DNA from: JBFLYZ01 sp040756415
GTDB taxonomy: Bacteria; Bacteroidota; Bacteroidia; JADZBD01
Direction of reading: 5' to 3'
Assembly: GCA_040756415.1 (NCBI GenBank)
Contig: JBFLYZ010000030.1
Span: 1-40,745, forward strand
DNA: 40,745 nucleotides
Positions 33,304 to 40,745 of this stretch are shown in pieces. A program made the translations under genes and the position numbers. The stretch's first letter is position 1, and the number at the start of each line of letters is the position of its first letter. The notes below the pieces were generated by a model. It was not told the origin of the DNA, did no database searches, and worked only from the letters and a program-made list of their open reading frames with translations.

Positions 33304-33639
33304 ATGAAAGCACTTTCTGTCACCGGGCTTGTCCTGGGCACACTTCTGTTACTGCTCTCCCTGTACCTTCAGTTCTCCGTTGTTCCTTCGGTGGAATACA
33401 TGGAGGCAATGTACATTGAAGGGGGAGATATGGGAGCCATGGGCGGGGATCTCTGGATGGCCGCCCATGAAGGCATGATGAACATGGCCTACACCTGTCT
33501 TATAGGAGGCGGGCTGGCCTTGATCCTCAGCATCATCCCCTTTATCAAGACCAAGAACAAGCTGGCCCTTGCGGGAGTGCTTTTTTCGCTGGTGGCCCTG
33601 GTCATCGGGCTGATGCACGGCACGCACATGTTCTCCTGA
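33304..33639 (+). CDS. Small three-span membrane protein, methionine-rich
   Basis: 111 residues. Hydrophobic helices at about 5-26, 62-80 and 86-105. The loop between helices one and two is rich in Met, Gly and acids (YMEAMYIEGGDMGAMGGDLW, then MAAHEGMMNM), unusual for such a small protein; a His lies in that loop and two more near the C-terminus (MHGTHMF). Met/His clusters can bind copper, but that is speculation. Convergent with the M16 peptidase with 14 bases between stops. Confidence 0.7.
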   Translation: MKALSVTGLVLGTLLLLLSLYLQFSVVPSVEYMEAMYIEGGDMGAMGGDLWMAAHEGMMNMAYTCLIGGGLALILSIIPFIKTKNKLALAGVLFSLVALVIGLMHGTHMFS

Positions 33640-33653
33640 GCGGCCGCTGCGGA

Positions 33654-36614
33654 TCAGTAGCCGAAAATATCCTGCAGGGAAAGGACCTTCACCGCTCCGT
33701 ACAGCTCCAGCGTCTTCATGTTGATGGCGTTCTTGTCGCCTAACACGAGAATGGTATAGTTCTTTCCTTTTATATTCTTCTCCTGGAATTTCTTCACGTC
33801 CTCGAGGGTCATGGTCAGCACCTTGCTGTAAACGTCCTTGCGAACATCGTAGCCGAGCCCCAGCTTGCGCGCCCTTTCATAAGTAAACAGTATCTCGGTA
33901 CGCGTTACGCGCGTGGTGCGCATGCTCTGGATGATGGCCTCCTTGGCTGAAGTAAACGCCACTTCGGTGAGCGGCATGTTGTTCAGCAGCTCGTTCATTC
34001 CCTTCATCGCCTCGGGCAGCTTGTCGGCCTGGGTGCCTATGTAGGCCATGTTATAATAATGCTTATGTTTCTTATCGGGGGTGCTGAAGCTCGAGAAGGT
34101 GGAATAGGCAAGGGCCTTGGATTCACGCAGGTCCTGGAACACGATGCTCGACATGCCGCCCCCGAAGTATTCGTTGTACAGCCGTACCGATGCGCTCCAC
34201 TCCTTGTTGAACACGTCACCGCGCGAAAGCATCATGATCTCGGCCTGTTTCATATCGTAGTTCACCACGTACACCGCTGTCGAGCCGGTAGGCAGCTCCT
34301 CGAACTTGACCGGTTCGGGCACGGGTTTGAGCGTGGCCGGGGTCTTATGCTCGCGGGTAAGCACCTCCGCCACCGCTTCCGCGCTCTGCGGACCATAGAG
34401 CAGAATATGGTGCTCGTAGCCGTTGAGACCCTTGATGATCGCGATCAGCTCCTGGGCTTTCAGTGCCTTGAGCTCGGCTTCGCTCAGTATATGGGTAAAA
34501 GGGTTCTTGGGGCCATAGATCCCGTAGTTGTACATGGCCTGCCAGAGGATCACATCCTGGTTCAGCTTGGCATCCGCGCGGTTCTTCAGCTCGTCCGATA
34601 CCAGGTTCTTCAGGGCTTCTTCGTTGGGCTGGGGATCGGCCAGCAGCGACTCGAAGAGCTGCAGGGCCTTCTCCATATTGTCCGAAAGGCCGCTGAGGCT
34701 CACGTACACTTCCTCGGTCGAGGTATAGATCCCGAAATCGCAGGCCAGCTTGTAGAACTCAGACTTCAGCTCATCGGGTTTGTATAGCGAGGTGCCGAGG
34801 TACTTCAGGTAATTGATGGCCATGTTAAGCTTCCGGTCATGATTGCTGCCCATCTCGAACACGTAATACAGGTTAAAGGTGTTGTTCTCCTTGTTCTGCG
34901 TGTAGTACAGGGGTATCGTGTTCCTGATCTTGAGCTGCTGTATGTCGGTGCTGAAATCGATGAACACGGGCTCGATATCCTTTACCGGCATGGCCAGCAC
35001 CTTTTTCACGAACTCGCTCTGCGAATCGCGGTTCACCTCAACAGGAGTGATCTCGGGTTTGGTCACCTTCATCACATTCTTATCCTCGCCCGTACGCTTG
35101 TAAACCACTACGTAATTGTCCCCGTAATTCTTTTTGACGAAATCGATGATCTCCTGTTTGGTGATCTGCGACAGGCGCGCTATCCGGGCCACGCTGTGCT
35201 CCCACTTCTCGCCCAGTATGAAAGAGTTCACCATTTTGAAAACGCGCGATGAATTGTTCTCCATCTCCTTGGTCTCATCGAGCTTCATGTTGTTGATAAT
35301 GGCGCCCAGCAGCCAGTCGGGGAACTCGCCTTTCTTGATCTTGTCGAGCTGGGCCAGCAGCAGGTCGCGCAGGTCCTCCATCTTCTGGCCCTCCTTGGGG
35401 TCGGCCATCAGGATGTGGGCCGAATAGTCCTGCAGTATATCTGCGTAGGAATAGGCCCGCAGCACTTTCTGGCTCTGCACCAGGTTGAGGTCGATCAGGC
35501 CGGCTGTGCCGTTATACAGTATCTTGTCTACCAGCGTAAGCAGGTCGGCATCCTTGCTTCCGGCCTGCGGCAGGCGGAAAGCCATGGCCATAGTTTCGGC
35601 ATCGGGGCCCCAAACCTCCTTAACCACGGGAGCGGTAAGCGGTTTTTCTTTGGGGGGATCGTAGGGAGCTACGGGTTTTCTGCCCCAGCCACCGAACTTC
35701 TGGTTGATCCAGGCTATGGTCGCGTCCGGGTCGAAATCACCGCTGATGCATATCGCGATATTGCCGGGAACATAGTATTTCTTGAAATAGTTTTTGATCT
35801 CCATCAGCGAGGGGTTCTTCAGGTGCTCGATGGTTCCGATGGTGGTCTGTGTCCCGTAAGGATGGGTGGGGAAGAGGCCCGAGTAAAGCGATTCCCACAG
35901 CTTGTTGCCGTCCGAATCGAGGGAGATGTTCTTTTCCTCGTACACCGCTTCCAGCTCGGTATGGAAGATGCGGAAGACCGGGTTCATGAAACGCTCGGCT
36001 TCAATGGTCAGCCATTTTTCAAGCTGGTTGGACGGGATATCGTTGATGTAAACGGTCTGCTCATTCGAAGTAAAGGCGTTTGTGCCCTTGGCGCCTATGG
36101 AGGCCAGCATCTTGTCGTATTCATTGGCAATGGCGTATTTGGCCGCAATGCCCGAAATGCTGTCGATCATGCGGTAGATCTTCTTCCGCATGGCCTCATC
36201 CGATGTTTGACGGTATTTTTCATATAAGATCTCGATCTGGTCGAGCAGGGGCTTTTCTTTGGAATAATCCAGCGTGCCGTAGCTGCTGGTGCCTTTGAAC
36301 AGCATGTGCTCCAGGTAATGCGCCAGGCCCGTAGCATTGGCCGGGTCGAACTTGCTTCCGGCACGAACAGCGATGGCCGTATAAATGCGCGGGGCGTTCT
36401 TGTAAACCGTCATATATACCTTCAGCCCGTTGGCCAGGGTGTAGAGGCGCACGTTCATCGGATCGCCAGGTACGGTCTCCAGCTTCGGGACCATACTCGT
36501 TACGTCCGGCAGGTTCTTTACCGGGGGAAGGGGGTTGGGCTTCAACTGGGCCTGCAGCCTGGCCGTACAGGTTAAAAGCACGATTAAGAGAAGGGGCGGG
36601 ATGAACTTTTTCAT
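33654..36614 (-). CDS. M16-family zinc peptidase, two-lobed
   Basis: 986 residues, a full-length pitrilysin/insulinase-like protein with N- and C-terminal M16 halves. Signal peptide MKKFIPPLLLIVLLTCTARLQAQ. The active-site motif HYLEH is at H99-E102-H103, in the M16 (HxxEH) order, with the downstream Glu in LTIEAERF as third ligand. The C-terminal half lacks the motif, as expected for the non-catalytic lobe. Exported peptidase of the periplasm that degrades peptides in an enclosed chamber. It starts 36 bases after the dnaX stop and may be co-transcribed with it. Confidence 0.92.
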   Translation of the reverse strand: MKKFIPPLLLIVLLTCTARLQAQLKPNPLPPVKNLPDVTSMVPKLETVPGDPMNVRLYTLANGLKVYMTVYKNAPRIYTAIAVRAGSKFDPANATGLAHYLEHMLFKGTSSYGTLDYSKEKPLLDQIEILYEKYRQTSDEAMRKKIYRMIDSISGIAAKYAIANEYDKMLASIGAKGTNAFTSNEQTVYINDIPSNQLEKWLTIEAERFMNPVFRIFHTELEAVYEEKNISLDSDGNKLWESLYSGLFPTHPYGTQTTIGTIEHLKNPSLMEIKNYFKKYYVPGNIAICISGDFDPDATIAWINQKFGGWGRKPVAPYDPPKEKPLTAPVVKEVWGPDAETMAMAFRLPQAGSKDADLLTLVDKILYNGTAGLIDLNLVQSQKVLRAYSYADILQDYSAHILMADPKEGQKMEDLRDLLLAQLDKIKKGEFPDWLLGAIINNMKLDETKEMENNSSRVFKMVNSFILGEKWEHSVARIARLSQITKQEIIDFVKKNYGDNYVVVYKRTGEDKNVMKVTKPEITPVEVNRDSQSEFVKKVLAMPVKDIEPVFIDFSTDIQQLKIRNTIPLYYTQNKENNTFNLYYVFEMGSNHDRKLNMAINYLKYLGTSLYKPDELKSEFYKLACDFGIYTSTEEVYVSLSGLSDNMEKALQLFESLLADPQPNEEALKNLVSDELKNRADAKLNQDVILWQAMYNYGIYGPKNPFTHILSEAELKALKAQELIAIIKGLNGYEHHILLYGPQSAEAVAEVLTREHKTPATLKPVPEPVKFEELPTGSTAVYVVNYDMKQAEIMMLSRGDVFNKEWSASVRLYNEYFGGGMSSIVFQDLRESKALAYSTFSSFSTPDKKHKHYYNMAYIGTQADKLPEAMKGMNELLNNMPLTEVAFTSAKEAIIQSMRTTRVTRTEILFTYERARKLGLGYDVRKDVYSKVLTMTLEDVKKFQEKNIKGKNYTILVLGDKNAINMKTLELYGAVKVLSLQDIFGY

Positions 36615-36649
36615 ATGAGCGGTATTTATGTGTAAGCTAAGGTTTGTGT

Positions 36650-38401
36650 TCAGGAATCCACTTCCAGGTCGAAGGCCTGCTTTAATTTATTCAGCGCAGG
36701 ATTCTTCTGGGCCATGTACCTGAAGGTATCGGCATGGCCGTAAGGCTTTTTCTCCGAATCGTCCCTGATCAGTTTCAGGTCAAGCTGTATGCTGTAGTTC
36801 TTCAGCTCTTTCCGGATAAAGGCCATCATATCGGTCTTGGCCAGCTCGATCTCCTCTTCCTGGGTGCGGTTATGCACCTCGAATTCGATGACGAAGTTCT
36901 CGCGAAGGCGGGGCTTATGCGTGCCCAGGGTGGTGGCCAGGTTCATCCTGCCTTTTTCTTTCATCATGCGGGCGAACCCGGCCCAGGCCTTTTCCAGCTC
37001 TTCGCTGGTAAAGGCATCCGCGGGCAGGTCGTTCTTCGTGCCCAGGTTCTCCGCTGAATTATTGTCAGGCTGGTTCTTTTTGTTCAGGAAGCCGTTGATG
37101 CTGGCTCCTCCGGAAAGCGTGATGTTCTTCTTCAGCGTTTGCTGTTGCTGTTGCGGATTTTCTTTTGGCTGTGGCGGGGGATCATTTTCCGGGACGTTGT
37201 TGTAGACCGGTTTAGGCTCTTCGGCTTTGGTGATGGCCGGCTGCCTGACCTGTCCTTTGGGAACCAGGTTAATTAACCCGTTTTTTTTTTCATCCCCGTT
37301 AGCGGGGGCGTTCTGCAGCGAGCAGAGCTGCATGAGCGTAAGCTCGACCAGCAGGCGGGGGTTCCTGCTGCCTTTATAACCTATATCGGCCTTGCTGCAC
37401 AGGCTGAGCGCGCGCAGCAACAGGCTCTGGTCGCACTGTGCAGCCTGTTCTTTGTATTTATCGCGTATGTTATTGCTTACTTCGAGCAATTGCAGGGTGC
37501 TGGCATCCTTGCATACGAGCAGGTTGCGGAAATGTTCGGCCAGCCCGGTAAGGAAATGGTGCCCGTCAAAGCCGTTGCTCAGGATCTCGTTGAACACAAG
37601 CAGGCTCTGGGAGATGTTGGCGGAAAGAATATGCGAGGTGATCTTGAAATAGTAATCGTAATCGAGCACATTGAGGTTGTCGATAACCGCTTTGTAGGTA
37701 AGGTCATTGCCGGCAAAGCTCACCAACTGGTCGAAGATGGAGCAGGCATCGCGCAGGGCACCGTCAGCTTTCTGGGCTATTACGTGCAGGGCGTCAGGCT
37801 CGGCTTTCACCTTCTCGCTCTTTGCAATGAACTCCAGGTGTTTGGCGATATCTTCCACGGAAATACGGTGGAAATCGAAGATTTGGCAGCGGGAAAGGAT
37901 CGTGGGTAATATCTTATGCTTCTCGGTGGTGGCCAGGATAAAGATGGCGTGCTTTGGCGGCTCTTCCAGGGTTTTGAGGAAAGCGTTGAATGCGGCCTGT
38001 GACAGCATGTGCACCTCATCGATGATATACACCTTGTATTGCCCGAGCTGCGGAGCGAAGCTTACCTGGCTGATCAGGTTGCGTATATCGTCAACCGAAT
38101 TATTGGAGGCGGCATCCAGCTCGTAGATGTTGAGCGAGTGCCCTTCGTTGAACGACCTGCAGGATTCGCATTCATTGCAGGCCTCTGTATCGGCCGAAAT
38201 ATTGAAACAGTTGATGGTTTTGGCCAGGATGCGTGCGCAGGTGGTTTTACCCACACCGCGCGGACCGCAGAACAGGAAAGCCTGGGCCAGGTGCTTGTTC
38301 TTGATGGCGTTCTTAAGGGTGGTGGTAATGCTGCCCTGTCCTACCACTGAATCGAAGGTAGACGGACGGTATTTGCGCGCTGATACTACAAAGTCGGACA
38401 T
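36650..38401 (-). CDS. dnaX: DNA polymerase III subunit tau/gamma
   Basis: 583 residues from ATG 38401 (MSDFVVSARKYRPSTFDSVVGQ); a 38446 start lies upstream of the predicted promoter. Clamp-loader AAA+ core: Walker A GPRGVGKT (46-53), zinc cysteines C65, C75, C78, C81, YIIDEVHMLS, LEEPPKHAIFILATTE and the SRC motif; domain III ends near residue 365 (LLVELTLMQLCSLQ). A Gln/Pro/Asn-rich linker and a tau-specific C-terminal domain (~470-583) follow. Ten A residues encode E371-K-K-N374 right at the core/linker junction, with stops close by in both other frames (see findings). tau would hold the replisome together and the short form would act in the clamp loader. Confidence 0.95.
   Translation of the reverse strand: MSDFVVSARKYRPSTFDSVVGQGSITTTLKNAIKNKHLAQAFLFCGPRGVGKTTCARILAKTINCFNISADTEACNECESCRSFNEGHSLNIYELDAASNNSVDDIRNLISQVSFAPQLGQYKVYIIDEVHMLSQAAFNAFLKTLEEPPKHAIFILATTEKHKILPTILSRCQIFDFHRISVEDIAKHLEFIAKSEKVKAEPDALHVIAQKADGALRDACSIFDQLVSFAGNDLTYKAVIDNLNVLDYDYYFKITSHILSANISQSLLVFNEILSNGFDGHHFLTGLAEHFRNLLVCKDASTLQLLEVSNNIRDKYKEQAAQCDQSLLLRALSLCSKADIGYKGSRNPRLLVELTLMQLCSLQNAPANGDEKKNGLINLVPKGQVRQPAITKAEEPKPVYNNVPENDPPPQPKENPQQQQQTLKKNITLSGGASINGFLNKKNQPDNNSAENLGTKNDLPADAFTSEELEKAWAGFARMMKEKGRMNLATTLGTHKPRLRENFVIEFEVHNRTQEEEIELAKTDMMAFIRKELKNYSIQLDLKLIRDDSEKKPYGHADTFRYMAQKNPALNKLKQAFDLEVDS
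37269..37291 (-). other. dnaX: Candidate programmed slippage site in dnaX
   Basis: On the coding (minus) strand G then A10 (37291 to 37281) then CGGG and a 12-base perfect palindrome GGTTAATTAACC. In-frame codons are GAA AAA AAA AAC GGG TTA ATT AAC. One extra A (or a -1 ribosomal shift) gives E K K K R V N then TAA: a 377-residue product. One A fewer gives E K K T G then TAA: 375 residues. Both products keep the whole clamp-loader core and lose the tau tail. Confidence 0.6.
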
Positions 38402-38419
38402 ACTGTTTTTAAGCGAAGC

Positions 38420-38427
38420 CAAAGATA
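38420..38427 (-). promoter_or_regulatory. Predicted -7 box of dnaX
   Basis: TATCTTTG on the minus strand, exact TAnnTTTG, 19 bases before the ATG at 38401. The -33 region is weak (CTTT at spacer 18). Confidence 0.45.
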
Positions 38428-38444
38428 AAATTAATGTGAAAACC

Positions 38445-38465
38445 AAAAGCGCCTGTTGGCGTTTT
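38445..38465. terminator. Possible short bidirectional terminator
   Basis: CGCC (38450-38453) / GGCG (38458-38461), loop TGTT, flanked by AAAA (38445-38448) and TTTT (38462-38465). Would end the 38521-40635 operon just before the dnaX promoter. The stem is only four pairs, so the call is tentative. Confidence 0.35.
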
Positions 38466-38520
38466 GTTGAAATATGGCAGGCCTACACTGCATATGCCTC
38501 TATTCTTCAGGCAGGGCCCG

Positions 38521-39303
38521 TTACTTTACGCGTATTTCTACATCATCCATGTACAGGACCAGTTCGCTGGTGCCGCCTTTGGCCGTAATGCCCGACTGGA
38601 TGCGCTCATAATAGCCTTTTGTCCCCCAAACCAGGTTGGCAATGTCCTTGGGCTGGGTGAGTATTTTGTCTTTATTGATGATCTCGTTGCCGTCAAGCCA
38701 CATTTTCACGTACCCTTTGTTGTATTGCGAAAGCTTCACTTCCACTTCGAGCCGGGCCCACCGGTTGATGGGGAACAGCAGGGCCGGCTGGGGCTGAAAA
38801 AGGTTGGCCAGCCCTATTTTGTTGCGTTCCAGCTCCAGGTTCTCTTCCCATGCCATGACCCGTATCTCCTGGCTGCCCTGTACGATCTCGCCCAGGTCCC
38901 AGAGAAAAAAGGTGCCGTAATCCATACTGGGGTGCTGCAGGTAATACCAGGCCGAGTAGTAAACGATCTCTCCCTGTTTGAAATACAGGTTGCTCTTGTT
39001 CAGGTTGCACTTGCATACCTCTTTGAGGTCGGGATCGGTTTGCAGGCAGTGGAATCGAACGGATTGATTGCCGCTGTGTACGATAGTGGTGTCGAGCGTA
39101 ACGGGCATGGCGCTCACATTGATCTCCTCGTTGATGTTGAACTCCGTCCACTGGTTATCGGCCGTACCGACCATTTCATTGATAGAGGAATAGCGCTCAA
39201 AATCATCCGAAAATGATTTTAGCGCGATCTCGGGCGCTTCCCGGTGGCAGGAGAACAGGGCCGGGGCGATGATAATGAAGAGAAAGGCTTTGCGCATGGT
39301 CAT
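38521..39303 (-). CDS. Putative lipoprotein with lyase-like jelly-roll
   Basis: 260 residues from ATG 39303, whose codon overlaps the stop of the preceding gene (ATGA at 39300-39303). Lipoprotein signal MRKAFLFIIIAPALFSC (lipobox LFSC). The mature part has features of a concanavalin-like beta jelly-roll as in short polysaccharide lyases: VHSGNQSVRFHCLQTD, GEIVYYSAWYYL, FFLWDLGE, RWARLEVEVKLS, GYVKMWLDGNEI and a final strand LYMDDVEIRVK. Three cysteines lie in HCLQTDPDLKEVCKC. Catalytic residues cannot be fixed, so it may bind rather than cleave glycans. Confidence 0.6.
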   Translation of the reverse strand: MTMRKAFLFIIIAPALFSCHREAPEIALKSFSDDFERYSSINEMVGTADNQWTEFNINEEINVSAMPVTLDTTIVHSGNQSVRFHCLQTDPDLKEVCKCNLNKSNLYFKQGEIVYYSAWYYLQHPSMDYGTFFLWDLGEIVQGSQEIRVMAWEENLELERNKIGLANLFQPQPALLFPINRWARLEVEVKLSQYNKGYVKMWLDGNEIINKDKILTQPKDIANLVWGTKGYYERIQSGITAKGGTSELVLYMDDVEIRVK

Positions 39304-39806
39304 TTCTTTAAATAATACCCGAAGGCGATACCGCCCCAGTGGTTGTATTGAAAGTTGTAGAGATAAGAGTAGAATGGGGTGTAGGCGAATTTCAAATAAT
39401 AACGTTTCTCCGCAGGCTCAAAGCGGTAACCGAGCCGAATGGTGCCGCGTAAATATCCGCCCTTTCCGCCCCTTATATCGAGGATGAATACCTGTCCGGT
39501 GCCTATTTCTGCTTTATGCTTGCCCTTTCCAAGAATACGATTGAATGAAACCGGGAAATCAATAATAATGCTGCCGCCATATGGAAGGAACGAAAAGCCG
39601 AAATGCCAGTAATACGGGCTTGGTTTACCTATGCGGCCGCAATAAGGTTTGCAGTTCTTTTCATAAACCATCGAATAGACTCCACCGTGTCCGCCTCCTT
39701 CAATGAAAACACTGTTTTGCCGCAGCGGCCGGAATGAAAGGGTATCCTGTGCGCATATCGTTTGGAGGAAAAAAAATGACAGAAGGATGAAACTAATTCG
39801 TTTCAC
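39300..39806 (-). CDS. Small predicted outer-membrane beta-barrel protein
   Basis: 168 residues. Signal peptide MKRISFILLSFFFLQTICAQ. The mature region alternates Gly/aromatic strands (GGSIIIDFPVSFNRILG, HKAEIGTGQVFILDIRGG, GTIRLGYRFEP, YYLKFAYTPFYSYLYN, WGGIAFGYYLKK), the usual pattern for an eight-stranded OMP of Bacteroidota with a C-terminal aromatic-rich strand. Two Cys near the N-terminus (CKPYC). Function unknown. Its stop overlaps the start of the lipoprotein gene, suggesting a two-gene envelope unit; MmcQ/YjbR is 19 bases upstream. Confidence 0.65.
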   Translation of the reverse strand: MKRISFILLSFFFLQTICAQDTLSFRPLRQNSVFIEGGGHGGVYSMVYEKNCKPYCGRIGKPSPYYWHFGFSFLPYGGSIIIDFPVSFNRILGKGKHKAEIGTGQVFILDIRGGKGGYLRGTIRLGYRFEPAEKRYYLKFAYTPFYSYLYNFQYNHWGGIAFGYYLKK

Positions 39807-39825
39807 TCGCAGTGGCGGTTTGTTA

Positions 39826-40170
39826 CTATTTCAGTTTATCGAGAACCTTCCTGGGAAGTTTGGATTTGACCATGTGATAGGCTTTACTGATATATATTTT
39901 CCATTCCTTTTCGCTCAGGCGGGAAATGTCGTCTACATGCACCCATTTGTAGCGGGCCAGGTAGGGGGCGGGCATAAAGCCCTCGCGGGCACAGAGCTCC
40001 GCAAAATCTTCGTCATCGGCCTTGAAGGAGGCTTGTGCCGGAGAAACCCCCAGCCCTGTGACCAGGAACATTTTCTCGCCTATGCAGAAGCATAGGTCAT
40101 GCCCCCATTTGATATCTTCGGTCACATGGGGCAGTTGCTTGCAGAGTTTTTGGAGATCTTCAATGTGCAT
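39826..40170 (-). CDS. MmcQ/YjbR family protein (DUF419)
   Basis: 114 residues, the usual length. The family has a double-wing DNA-binding-like fold, but its role is not established. Conserved features: LCKQLPHVTEDIKWGHDLCFCIGEKMFLV, SFKADDEDFAEL, PAPYLARYKWVHVD and LSEKEWKIYISKAYHMV. Starts four bases after the toxin gene stop, so it is probably transcribed from the toxin-antitoxin promoter. Confidence 0.88.
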   Translation of the reverse strand: MHIEDLQKLCKQLPHVTEDIKWGHDLCFCIGEKMFLVTGLGVSPAQASFKADDEDFAELCAREGFMPAPYLARYKWVHVDDISRLSEKEWKIYISKAYHMVKSKLPRKVLDKLK

Positions 40171-40174
40171 TACA

Positions 40175-40435
40175 TTACGCGTAGATATCTTTCCGATGGC
40201 CTATCGCTATGACTTCGATAAGCAAGATGCGGCCAAAAACCTCATAGATAATACGGTAGTGGGCCACGCGAACTCTGTAACCTCTCCGGCCTTTTAACTT
40301 TTTGTAACCCGGGGGACGGGGATTGAATGCCAGTGCGAGAATAGCTGCTTTTATTTTACCGTAATAAGGTTCAGGGATCTCGGCAAGGGTCTTCAGCGCT
40401 TTCTTTTGAATAGCAATTCGGTAGGCCGCTTTCAT
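40175..40435 (-). CDS. RelE/ParE-type toxin
   Basis: 86 residues. Matches the RelE/ParE superfamily: YRIAIQKKALKTLAEIP, NPRPPGYKKLKGRRGYRVRVAHYRIIYEV and a final strand LIEVIAIGHRKDIY. The basic, Arg/Lys-rich groove and terminal HRKDIY resemble RelE ribosome-dependent RNases, with a Tyr near the C-terminus. The ATG overlaps the antitoxin stop (40432-40435). Whether it cuts mRNA (RelE) or inhibits gyrase (ParE) is not decided by sequence; RelE type is favoured. Confidence 0.87.
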   Translation of the reverse strand: MKAAYRIAIQKKALKTLAEIPEPYYGKIKAAILALAFNPRPPGYKKLKGRRGYRVRVAHYRIIYEVFGRILLIEVIAIGHRKDIYA

Positions 40436-40635
40436 TTTTTCCTTTTGCGCCTGGATTCTATTATTTTAAAAGCCTTTTCAATAGGAATAGCAGGTTCCTT
40501 TTTCGCTTTACCTTCGTCATAAAGTTTTATATCCTCGAGTTCCTCCAGGTCTTCAAGCATTTTCTCATACTCCCTGACCGGCAGAACTACAGAGACTTTA
40601 CGTCCTTTGTTATCCGTTATATAGCGAGGTTTCAC
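40432..40635 (-). CDS. Antitoxin of the RelE/ParE-type module
   Basis: 67 residues from GTG 40635. N-terminal Phd/YefM-like DNA-binding segment (MKPRYITDNKGRKVSVVLPVREYEKMLEDLEELEDIKLYDE), then a charged, probably disordered toxin-binding tail (IPIEKAFKIIESRRKRKK). Antitoxin first, toxin second, with a four-base overlap, the standard order. A TATTTTTG element upstream (40652-40659) is an exact -7 box in AT-rich DNA, where self-repression would act. Confidence 0.82.
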   Translation of the reverse strand: MKPRYITDNKGRKVSVVLPVREYEKMLEDLEELEDIKLYDEGKAKKEPAIPIEKAFKIIESRRKRKK

Positions 40636-40651
40636 GTCTATTTACTTTATA

Positions 40652-40659
40652 CAAAAATA
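40652..40659 (-). promoter_or_regulatory. Predicted -7 box of the toxin-antitoxin operon
   Basis: TATTTTTG on the minus strand, 17 bases before GTG 40635. A similar TATTTTTTG word lies directly upstream, so the pair of near-repeats may also be an operator. No convincing -33 box. Confidence 0.35.
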
Positions 40660-40745
40660 CAAAAAATAGGGCTATTGTCGCATAGCTTTGGGAGCTTCCG
40701 ATACGTATTAATCTATGATTGGCTAATTTTCTTTAAAGCGTTCAA

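Noticed and set aside
1..40745. tRNA, rRNA, CRISPR, IS elements, phage genes
   Set aside because: Intergenic gaps are short and contain no cloverleaf, no spaced direct repeats of CRISPR type, no transposase or integrase, and no terminal inverted repeats.

Overview
The window is a gene-dense stretch of a Bacteroidota chromosome of moderate GC. The exact lineage cannot be fixed from the sequence. Four things point to Bacteroidota: secreted proteins with type IX secretion (T9SS) type A C-terminal sorting domains; promoters that fit the TTTG / TAnnTTTG (-33/-7) pattern; a typical Bacteroidota gene set (DUF7033-type deacetylase, LytTR/LytS pair, M13, M16 and M61 peptidases, rsfS-ftsH-LUD-cdsA block); and very short 5' leaders. 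No rRNA, tRNA, CRISPR array, prophage or insertion sequence is visible.

Layout. 29-6586 (+) is one tightly packed run: ACP phosphodiesterase, radC, wecB, polysaccharide-deacetylase-like, FemAB-like transferase, upp, a membrane protein and a YjjG-like HAD phosphatase. It ends in a bidirectional terminator shared with a secreted Thr/Lys/Cys-rich protein (6644-7018, -). Then come psd (-), gdhA (+) with a strong terminator, a DUF4142 protein (+) and an unknown gene (-). 10941-16794 is a cluster of three T9SS cargo genes: a clan GH-A-like glycosidase, a 1098-residue sugar-dehydrogenase-like protein with Ig and PA14 modules, and an unknown secreted protein. 16989-19313 (+) holds a TPR/coiled-coil membrane protein, a lipoprotein and a small membrane protein.

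19317-23643 (-) is a housekeeping block (rsfS, ftsH, LUD protein, then DUF2007 and cdsA from an apparent internal promoter). birA (+) runs convergently into, and overlaps, a coupled operon M61 peptidase - LytS-type kinase - LytTR regulator (24491-28115, -). 28279-33639 (+) carries an M23/LysM peptidase, a small tandem repeat, an Smr-domain protein, an AT-rich lipoprotein, an M13 peptidase, an unknown secreted protein and a small membrane protein. 33654-38401 (-) is dnaX followed by an M16 peptidase. 38521-40635 (-) is a five-gene run starting with a RelE/ParE-type toxin-antitoxin pair.

How the genes relate. Most of the window is envelope biology (surface glycans, phospholipid synthesis, secreted peptidases, T9SS cargo) mixed with core metabolism and information processing. 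The strongest unusual signal is inside dnaX. A run of ten A residues lies exactly at the junction between the clamp-loader core and the tau-specific tail, and both alternative reading frames stop within two to four codons after it. This predicts a programmed-slippage route to a short gamma-like subunit. Second-tier signals are the stop-start-coupled wecB/deacetylase/FemAB trio, the coupled M61-LytS-LytTR operon, and the TPR protein that keeps the linker usually placed before a SpoIIE phosphatase but lacks the phosphatase.
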